Below, in pieces: positions 58,315 to 64,000 of a stretch of 64,000 nucleotides of DNA. The DNA comes from Haloglomus halophilum (lineage in GTDB: Archaea > Halobacteriota > Halobacteria > Halobacteriales > Haloarculaceae). Location: NCBI RefSeq assembly GCF_024298885.1, contig NZ_CP101166.1:1612001-1676000 (forward strand). Direction: 5' to 3'. Both the position numbers and the translations under genes were made by a program. How positions within the stretch are numbered: the first letter of the stretch is position 1; every line of letters begins with the position of its first letter. Under the pieces are notes generated by a model. That model searched no databases, was not told where the DNA came from, and saw only the letters and a list, made by a program, of their open reading frames with translations.

Positions 58315-58423
58315 CTCTGGTTGGTGTGGGGTTGTCGCGTGTGCGGTTGTGGGTTTCGCTCCGGGACGTCGCTGGGGGTGGTGGATTTCGAGATGGCGTT
58401 GTGGCTGGCGGTGGACACCACGG

Positions 58424-58696
58424 TCACAGGTGCTTCGTGATCTCCTCGAAGGTGTCGCGGTTGCGCTCGAAGCGGTCGGTGAGAAAGTAGAGTTTCCCGT
58501 ACTCGCCGCCGCCGGTCTCCACGACGTCGTGTTCGGCGAGTTTGTCGAGGTGGTGGCGGGCGGTGTTGTAGTCGACCCCGAGTTCGTCGGCCAGCTGGTT
58601 CGCGTTCCGGGGGCGCTCGTCGATGAGCCGGACGATGCGGGCCCGGTTCTCGCCGCCGCGCGTCCCGGCGATCAGGTACCAGAGCGCCTTCTCCAT
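58424..58696 (-). CDS. ArsR-like winged-helix regulator
   Basis: A 90-residue winged-helix protein: WYLIAGTRGGENRARIVRLI, NQLADELGVDYNTARHHLDK, then VVETGGGEYGKLYFLTDRFE. Small stand-alone haloarchaeal regulators of this type usually act as repressors. The target is unknown; it lies between ncsA and the spondin-domain gene. Confidence 0.85.
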   Translation of the reverse strand: MEKALWYLIAGTRGGENRARIVRLIDERPRNANQLADELGVDYNTARHHLDKLAEHDVVETGGGEYGKLYFLTDRFERNRDTFEEITKHL

Positions 58697-58798
58697 CGAG
58701 GTGACCTCGTGGGCCTCTCACACGGGGACGCCTACAGGTTTCCGGTCGTGGGGATAGCGCATCGGCGGCGCGGGATGCGGCGACGCCCGGAGGTCGTG

Positions 58799-59713
58799 TC
58801 AGTTGCCGTCGTCCATGCCGCCGCCGTCGTTCATCTCACTGTCCCCGTTCATCTCGCCCCCATCGTCCATCTCGCCGTCCCCGCTCATCGAGTCTCCCTC
58901 GCTCTCCACGCGCTCGACGGTGACGCGGATCACATCCGCCGTGTCGGGGTAGTCGTAGCCGTTCACCTCACTCATGGGCACGACGACCTCGCGCTCGACG
59001 TCGCCGACGCCGGCCGCGCGCTGGCGCTGGACCTGCTGGTCGCCGACGCCGGGCTCCTGATTGACCTCGGTGCCGGCGTCCCACAGCGAGACGTGGTCGG
59101 TCACGTCGCCGGTGACGACCTCGTCACCGTCGACGAGTTTCAGCCCCGACTCGCCGCCGAGCGCGTAGAACCCGTCGTTCGACGGGACGAACATCGTGAC
59201 GAGCGAGAGGTAGCTGTCCGGCCCGGCCCGGGCCACGTCGGCCTCGAACTCGTAGGCATCGCCGGGGAGCAGCGGCCCTGGGCCGTCGGCGCCGACGGGT
59301 GTCGTGAACGCGCCCGCCTGCGTCACGCTGTCGCGACCGCTCAGGGACCCGACCAGCCGGCCGGGCATCCCGTCCTCGGCGATCTCCTCCAGCCCGTTGC
59401 CGCGCTCGGGGGCGCCGTGCGCGAAGAGCGGCTCGTCCGGGGAATGGACCGCGAACGCGCCGGGGGAGAGCGGCACCGGCTGTTCGGCCGCCTCGCCGTC
59501 GGCCGTCGTTGCCAGCGTCGTCCCCGTCGAGACGTTCTCGATGCGCACGCGTAGCGCCTCCCGGGGCTGGACGCTGAACCGGGTGTCCGCCAGCACGCTC
59601 CCGCCCGCCCCGACCGCCAGCGCGCTCGTGCCGACCGCTCCGGCACCGAGCAGGAAGTTGCGCCGCGAGGTTCCACTGCCGCCGTCGCCGTGACCGCCGT
59701 CGTTGTCGTTCAT
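58799..59713 (-). CDS. Tat-exported spondin-domain protein
   Basis: A 304-residue exported protein. Tat signal TSRRNFLLGAGAVGTSALAV, then a spondin_N-like domain: LRVRIENVSTGTTLA, LVGSLSGRDSVTQAGAFTTP, LPGDAYEFEADVARAGPDSY, LSLVTMFVPSNDGFYALGGE, and VSLWDAGTEVNQEPGVGDQQ. The C-terminus is a Met/Asp/Gly-rich low-complexity tail (MSGDGEMDDGGEMNGDSEMN) of about 25 residues. Spondin_N proteins bind matrix components in animals; in archaea the role is unknown. Confidence 0.82.
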   Translation of the reverse strand: MNDNDGGHGDGGSGTSRRNFLLGAGAVGTSALAVGAGGSVLADTRFSVQPREALRVRIENVSTGTTLATTADGEAAEQPVPLSPGAFAVHSPDEPLFAHGAPERGNGLEEIAEDGMPGRLVGSLSGRDSVTQAGAFTTPVGADGPGPLLPGDAYEFEADVARAGPDSYLSLVTMFVPSNDGFYALGGESGLKLVDGDEVVTGDVTDHVSLWDAGTEVNQEPGVGDQQVQRQRAAGVGDVEREVVVPMSEVNGYDYPDTADVIRVTVERVESEGDSMSGDGEMDDGGEMNGDSEMNDGGGMDDGN

Positions 59714-59877
59714 GGGTAGCACCGTGCGCGTCGGCGCACACCGCCACCGAGCCCGGACACGTAGAAGATGATTTTTCAGATAGCTTCCGGAGTCCGCCCG
59801 GTGTCCGTGCGGGCTCCGCCGTGGGTTCGTCGTAGATTCGTCTAGAGTTCGCCGGCGTGGCGACGAGTGGCGGCGGG

Positions 59878-60477
59878 TCAGTCGCCCGTGGCGCCCGGTG
59901 GTCCGGCCAGCTCCGGGTAGTGCTCGACGCCGGCGTATCGGACCAGCTCCGCGCCGAGGCGGCGGACCCGTTCGGTCAGGTCGGTATCGGCGATGCCGTC
60001 CTCGGTGACGACGGTGTGCGAGTCCGCGACTGCGACCTCCAGGGGAAGCGTCCACGCGTTCAGCGTCCGGCAGACGCCACGGAGATGTGCCAGCGCCGGG
60101 CCGGGGTGCGAGCCGGCGGCGACCTCGACGAGGCCGACGGTGGCGCCGCCGACCTCGCCGCGGCCGAGGTGGTCGAGCGCGTCCTTCAGGACGCCCGTGT
60201 AGGAGCCGTGGTAGTTGGGCGTGCCCAGCAGGACGGCATCGGCTCCCGCGACGGCGTCGGCGAGGGCGGCAGCGTCGGACGGTGTCGGGGCGTCGGGGTC
60301 CAGAGCCGGGATGTCACGCTCGCGCAGGTCGATCAGTTCCGTCGTCGCGCCGGCGTCGCGGGCGGCCGCCAGTGCCTCGGCCAGGACGATCCGGGTCCGA
60401 CTGGCGTCGCGGAGGCTCCCGCACAGGGCGACGATGTGGGGGTCGGCGGCGGGCCGCACGTCGGAGGGGGAACGCAT
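59878..60477 (-). CDS. NADPH-dependent FMN reductase family protein
   Basis: A 199-residue flavodoxin-like reductase. HIVALCGSLRDASRTRIVLA carries the FMN phosphate loop G-S-x-R-x-x-S-x-x-R, and VLLGTPNYHGSYTGVLKDAL is the flavin-binding P-x-Y-x-G-S/x-x-x-x-x-K-x-x-x-D/L motif. VEVAAGSHPGPALAHLRGVC follows. It is probably a quinone, azo- or metal-reductase using FMN. ATG 60477 is preferred; a longer start adds only a few residues. Confidence 0.88.
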   Translation of the reverse strand: MRSPSDVRPAADPHIVALCGSLRDASRTRIVLAEALAAARDAGATTELIDLRERDIPALDPDAPTPSDAAALADAVAGADAVLLGTPNYHGSYTGVLKDALDHLGRGEVGGATVGLVEVAAGSHPGPALAHLRGVCRTLNAWTLPLEVAVADSHTVVTEDGIADTDLTERVRRLGAELVRYAGVEHYPELAGPPGATGD

Positions 60478-60569
60478 ACCCCGGCTAGCGGCGGCGGACA
60501 CAAGAGGACTCGCAGAACTCAGCTCCTGTAGCAGGAGTGATATCTGTCTGGCACCGCGATCGGCGGGGC

Positions 60570-61358
60570 TCAGTCGACGCGCCCCACGACGACGTGGAAC
60601 GGGACGACCTCCCGGCGCTCGTAGGTCTCGTCGCGGACCTGCCGGACCACCTCGCGGCCCATGTCGCGCCAGGACTCCCGGAGCGCGTCGAGGTCCTCCT
60701 CGGTGCCGGCCATCGTCGCCCGGCGCTCGCGGAGGTCGGCGCCGCTGGCCTTCCGGGTCGCCGCCGTGACCTCGTGGTCGGCGTACGGCGGCTCGACGAC
60801 GCGCTCGTGGTCGTAGCGTTGGCTCCGCACGTCGGCGAGGCCGGCCGTCTCGAACGTCTCGCGCGCGCTCGCGCCCAGCGCCACGTCGGTCTCGGCGCCC
60901 TGCAGGTAGCGTTCGCGCGCCCGCTCGGCGAGGGCGGCCTCGGCGTCGACGCTCGACTCGACCGTGACGGCGGCGTTGTCCGGTTCGATGGCGGCCACGC
61001 GCTCGCGGGCGACGCGGGCGAACTCGCGCACGACGGCGGCCGGGTCGGGCAGGTTCACCAGCAGCGCCTGGCAGACGACCACGTCGAACGCATCGTCGGG
61101 GAACGGGAGCCCGCGAGCGTCACCGCGGACGACCGGCCCGTCGCGCCGGGCGTGGGCCAGCAATTCGGGGTCGCGGTCCAGCCCGACCACCCGACCGGGG
61201 CACTCCTCGCGGAGGACCGCCGTGAGTTCGCCGGTACCACAGCCGACGTCGAGGACGCTGTCGGCGTCGCTCAGGAGGAGGTCGGCGAGTGCCTCGCGCG
61301 AGTCGTCCCACATCCCGCGGCGGGTCTCGGTCAGGTAGTCGGCGCCGAACCGTCGCAT
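60570..61358 (-). CDS. SAM-dependent methyltransferase
   Basis: A 262-residue class I methyltransferase. Motif I is VLDVGCGTGELTAVL, motif II VVGLDRDPELL, with DARGLPFPDDAFDVVVCQAL for motifs III-IV. No target can be read from sequence; the acceptor may be a small molecule. ATG 61358 or a preceding GTG at 61361 begins the same protein. It lies tail-to-head with the FMN reductase gene. Confidence 0.88.
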   Translation of the reverse strand: MRRFGADYLTETRRGMWDDSREALADLLLSDADSVLDVGCGTGELTAVLREECPGRVVGLDRDPELLAHARRDGPVVRGDARGLPFPDDAFDVVVCQALLVNLPDPAAVVREFARVARERVAAIEPDNAAVTVESSVDAEAALAERARERYLQGAETDVALGASARETFETAGLADVRSQRYDHERVVEPPYADHEVTAATRKASGADLRERRATMAGTEEDLDALRESWRDMGREVVRQVRDETYERREVVPFHVVVGRVD

Positions 61359-61477
61359 CACTCGCGGTGAGGGAGCGGGCCGGGAAAAGCGGCGCGGACA
61401 GTCGAGCCTCCGGGGCAGACAGCCGGAGCTACCGGGTCAGGTGTTCGAAGAACGGTTCGGTGAAGCGGACGGACCGC

Positions 61478-61633
61478 TCAGGAGAGCTTCGGGACGAGGG
61501 GGGCGCCGGCCTCCTCGTCGCGGGAGAGTACACGGCCCCCGTCCTGTGCGATCGTGGGCGTCTCGTCCTCGGCGGACTGTCGGGGCATCTCCGGAACCAT
61601 CGGTTCGATCTCGTGGGTTGGGCGGTCCGTCAT
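61478..61633 (-). CDS. Small 51-residue protein
   Basis: A compact frame from ATG 61633 to TGA 61478: TDRPTHEIEPMVPEMPRQSA, then EDETPTIAQDGGRVLSRDEE, AGAPLVPKLS. It has haloarchaeal composition and codon use and a good TATA box 54-61 nt before its start. No family is recognised; the sequence looks disordered. Confidence 0.55.
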   Translation of the reverse strand: MTDRPTHEIEPMVPEMPRQSAEDETPTIAQDGGRVLSRDEEAGAPLVPKLS

Positions 61634-61686
61634 GGTGTTGCGTGGACAGGTGCGCTGTCCTCAATCCATCATGGTTGTTGGTGGGT

Positions 61687-61694
61687 CATAAACC
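61687..61694 (-). promoter_or_regulatory. TATA box of small-protein gene
   Basis: GGTTTATG on the minus strand (AAGGTTTATGACCCAC), 54 nt before ATG 61633. The expected leader is about 30 nt. Confidence 0.55.
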
Positions 61695-62014
61695 TTCATG
61701 TTCTTTCCTGCCAATTCCGGCAACTATTGCACCGACCGGCGCTCGCGGGCATCGAGAATGCGGACGTTCGTCGGGAGTCCGGGTTACTTCCCGACGTGAA
61801 TCGAGCGGTACCCGGTATAGACGGGTGAGTTCTGGACGAACGTTTCGGAATGATGGACCGTGAGGGATCATCCGGGGCTGCGCCTGAACGCGGCTGGACG
61901 GACGACGAACCCCGGCCCGAGCCCCCTCCGCGTGGGTCGCCTCCGCGCCCGGCGTCCGCCGCGCTGGCGGCATGGGCTCGTCGGCTGTTGCAGGCTCAGA
62001 GAATCGTACCAACC

Positions 62015-62022
62015 CTTATTTT
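62015..62022 (+). promoter_or_regulatory. TATA box of DUF7504-like gene
   Basis: CTTATTTT in CCAACCCTTATTTTCCCG, 25 nt before ATG 62048, is consistent with a leaderless transcript. Confidence 0.65.
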
Positions 62023-62047
62023 CCCGTACCTGAAAGGATGACCAACC

Positions 62048-62713
62048 ATGGGTCCAGAGGGGCGGGGAGACGAGTTCGAGGCGGCACTCACGGAGTTACG
62101 GCGGTCCGGCAGCGCGTTCCTGGTCGCCGGGGCCGTCCCGGACCGGTTCCACCGACAGACGTGTGACGAGCTGCTCGGGCCGGCTGACGACGAACGGCTG
62201 TTCGTCCGGGTCGGTACCGGCACGGGGTCGGCGAGTGGCCCCGCGGACGGTGACCGGGTGCTCGAACTCGACGCGGCCTCCCGGGGCGCCGCGGCCGCCG
62301 ACACCCCGACCGGCGGCGCCGGCGCCGTCGCGGGCGGGGCGAGCAGTAGCGCCGCCACGGTGGTCCCGACGCTGTCGTCGGCCGGTGAGGCGTTCGAGGC
62401 CGAACTCGCGGCGCTCGACACGACCGCCGACCGGGGGCCCCGCGTCTGCGTGGAGTCGGTCCTGCCGCTGGTCGAGACGAGCGGTGAGGAGCAGGCGTTC
62501 CGGTTCCTCCATCTCGTCACCAGCCGGGTCCGGCGACTCGGTGGCACCTGCCATCTCCACCTGCCGCTCGCGGCGGACGGCGAACTGGCCGGGACGGTCG
62601 CGGCGCTGGTCGACGCGACCGTCGAACTCCGCCTCGCCGACGACCACCCGGAGCAGCGCTGGCACATCCACGAGGCCGGTATCCGGTCGGACTGGCTCCC
62701 GCTGGCCGAGTGA
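62048..62713 (+). CDS. DUF7504-like RecA-fold protein (paralog)
   Basis: A 221-residue paralog of the protein at 56306-56989. Shared features are SAFLVAGAVPDRFHRQTCDE at the P-loop position (no GKT), a central segment CVESVLPLVETSGEEQAFRF corresponding to GLDSLSTLLAYRSPEDVFKF, HLVTSRVRRLGGTCHLHLPL, and a C-terminal WHIHEAGIRSDWLPL. A Gly/Ala-rich insertion lies at about 70-105. It is followed after 17 nt by the unrecognised large gene, so an operon is likely. Confidence 0.72.
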   Translation: MGPEGRGDEFEAALTELRRSGSAFLVAGAVPDRFHRQTCDELLGPADDERLFVRVGTGTGSASGPADGDRVLELDAASRGAAAADTPTGGAGAVAGGASSSAATVVPTLSSAGEAFEAELAALDTTADRGPRVCVESVLPLVETSGEEQAFRFLHLVTSRVRRLGGTCHLHLPLAADGELAGTVAALVDATVELRLADDHPEQRWHIHEAGIRSDWLPLAE

Positions 62714-62730
62714 CGCGGAGACGAACCATC

Positions 62731-64000
62731 ATGACAGGCAACGGCACCCCTGGCGTCTCGTTCGCGGCGGCGACCGAGGAGCTCGGGCTCCGGATCCTCG
62801 ACCCCGTGGACAACCATCAGTACCAGCTGGACACGCCGGCACCCATCGACCCGGTACCGGCGTCGGGCGACCGGTTCGCCTACCCCGTCGACACCGCGAC
62901 GGCGGTCCGGACGTCGGCCGTCCGGCTCCCGACCGCGACCAACGTCTACGTCCGTGCGCCGGACGGCGCGCTGGTGGCCAGCGTCGAACACCTCGAACAG
63001 ACCACCCTCGACGCCGGCCGGTACACACTCGAACTGCTGACACCGATCAAGTGCTACCTGCAGGTCGAGTCGGCGGTCTCCATCGAGGCGGACTTCGCCG
63101 AGACACGCATCGACTTCGGCGACGACACCGACGTTCTCGTCGGTGCGCGCTCGCGCCGGACCCGCCCGGCGACCACCGTGACCACGACGGCGGACCCGGC
63201 GGACCTGCTGGCGACCGTCTCGACGTTCGGGGCCGCGCTCGGGACCACGATGCCCGAACGCTCCTATCCGAGCCTCCGGGGCCATCCGCCCGCGGTCGAA
63301 CTCGGCGACGAACTCGATACCCGCGGACTCGCCCCGCCGTCGACCGATGTCCGGCTCGAACTCCCCGAGACGACCGAGGCCGCCCTGACGGCGGCACCGC
63401 TCGCGTACTACCTCGGGGCCGAGGTCCGCGCCGCCGCCGAGGCTCGCATCGTGGCCGACGGTGCCGTCCATCCCCTCTCGGCGGGCGGCAGCCTCGGCCG
63501 TGCCGTCGAGGAGGCGCTCAAGACGGTCTTCTTCATGGACTGTCTCACGCGCTACGACGGGGCGTACGGCCACGGCCGTCGTCTCAGCGAGCGCGAGGCC
63601 GTCACGGGCCAGCTCGGCGTCGACTTCGAGGCGCTCTACCACGCCGACCACGCCGAGCGGGTCCGGCGCTACCTGACGATCCCCTACGGGACCATCCAGC
63701 CCCACCTCCCACAGTGGAAGGTGGCGGCGACCGCGCGCCCGGTGGCGTCCTCCGTGGAGATACTCCCCTTCCTCGTCGACGACCTCGCGCTGGTGCGTAC
63801 GCCCCGGTCGCCGGGCGGGTCGGGCGGTGACGAATCGGCACAGGCCGAGGCGGTCGCGTCGTTCCTCTCGAGCGACGGCTCGGCCCGGTCACCTGCCGGG
63901 GGCTTCACGCGCGGCCCGAGTGCCGGCGGGTCGACCCGGGGCTCCCCCTCGGGCGGTGGCGGCGTGCGCAGCACCACGGCCGGTGACACGGACGACCTCT
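62731..64000 (+). CDS. Large haloarchaeal protein of unknown function (partial)
   Basis: It starts at ATG 62731 and is cut by the right edge after about 423 codons. It begins SFAAATEELGLRILDPVDNH and has YVRAPDGALVASVEHLEQTT and a repeated-strand pattern, suggesting a beta-rich N-terminal domain of about 160 residues, then a helical domain (LAYYLGAEVRAAAEARIVAD, LSREAVT... EALYHADHAERVRRYLTIPY). The last 60 residues are Gly/Ser-rich linker. No motif identifies it. It is co-transcribed with the DUF7504-like gene, so the two probably work together. Confidence 0.7.
   Translation, partial: MTGNGTPGVSFAAATEELGLRILDPVDNHQYQLDTPAPIDPVPASGDRFAYPVDTATAVRTSAVRLPTATNVYVRAPDGALVASVEHLEQTTLDAGRYTLELLTPIKCYLQVESAVSIEADFAETRIDFGDDTDVLVGARSRRTRPATTVTTTADPADLLATVSTFGAALGTTMPERSYPSLRGHPPAVELGDELDTRGLAPPSTDVRLELPETTEAALTAAPLAYYLGAEVRAAAEARIVADGAVHPLSAGGSLGRAVEEALKTVFFMDCLTRYDGAYGHGRRLSEREAVTGQLGVDFEALYHADHAERVRRYLTIPYGTIQPHLPQWKVAATARPVASSVEILPFLVDDLALVRTPRSPGGSGGDESAQAEAVASFLSSDGSARSPAGGFTRGPSAGGSTRGSPSGGGGVRSTTAGDTDDL

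Larger units (their letters stand above)
61634..62047. other. Intergenic region with two divergent promoters
   Basis: 414 nt. It holds TATA boxes for the small protein (minus) and the DUF7504-like gene (plus). The middle has no supported gene; a plus-strand frame from 61850 is Pro/Arg-rich and would read through the promoter at 62015. Confidence 0.5.

Noticed and set aside
61850..62041. 63-codon plus-strand frame
   Set aside because: Pro/Arg-rich, and it ends inside the promoter and leader of the DUF7504-like gene.

Overview
The window is chromosomal DNA of a halophilic archaeon (class Halobacteria). The evidence is the very high GC content with GC-ending codons, strongly acidic proteins, AT-rich TATA boxes about 25 nt before many start codons (leaderless transcripts), Tat-type lipoprotein signals, a PGF-CTERM surface protein, bat-type HTH regulators, and a cdrS-ftsZ2 pair. 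The genus cannot be fixed from the sequence alone.

Layout. 1-4221: glycerol catabolism, glpA-glpB (cut by the left edge) divergent from glpK. 4231-6195: a YhhQ-type queuosine-precursor transporter and a winged-helix/zinc-ribbon regulator, separated by a control region with a 31-bp tandem repeat. 6336-10343: a compact ubiquitin-like conjugation operon (UBL, E2, JAB-E1 fusion) divergent from an AAA+ ATPase/winged-helix pair. This is the most interesting part of the window. 10445-15508: an accessory stretch with a PemK/MazF toxin module, a winged-helix regulator, a decayed second copy of the mutS 3' end, a bat-type regulator and a large DUF11-repeat lipoprotein. It abuts mutS (15508-18219). 18416-19636: thioredoxin and a CPBP protease.

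19655-25422 looks like an anaerobic or heme-related set: DUF2249 proteins, two radical SAM/SPASM enzymes, a PaaB-like partner peptide and a bat-type regulator. Three of its small genes carry the same palindrome, CCCGAA-N4-TTCGGG, 34-39 nt before the start codon. 25627-31508 holds a Tat-exported protein, an RNA ligase and its PIN-domain partner, trpB and a phasin-like coiled-coil protein. 31555-41686 holds membrane and lipoproteins (one with a Vps62/NPP1-like HDWE motif), mutL, a PfkB kinase, a PGF-CTERM surface protein, a PUA protein and a class I amidotransferase. 41774-49167 holds a lipoprotein, an array of at least eight short hairpins, a lipoate ligase, an aspartoacylase-type hydrolase, a degenerate Rdx protein, a wax-ester synthase/DGAT (uncommon in archaea), a bat regulator and an alpha/beta hydrolase.

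49252-53111 has a PAS/GAF bat-type sensor and a tail-fibre-like self-processing protein (YadA-like head repeats plus S74 chaperone domain) next to a Thr/Pro-rich lipoprotein. 53628-56141 has tRNA-Tyr, a ribbon-helix-helix/zinc-ribbon regulator, cdrS and ftsZ2; the two regulator genes share a palindromic site. 56306-64000 has two DUF7504-like RecA-fold paralogs, the tRNA thiolase NcsA, an ArsR-like regulator, a spondin-domain Tat protein, a flavin reductase, a methyltransferase, a 51-residue small protein and a large unrecognised protein cut by the right edge.

NcsA normally takes sulfur from a ubiquitin-like SAMP, so the window holds one established UBL user (NcsA) and one uncharacterised UBL operon. 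A link between them is speculation.
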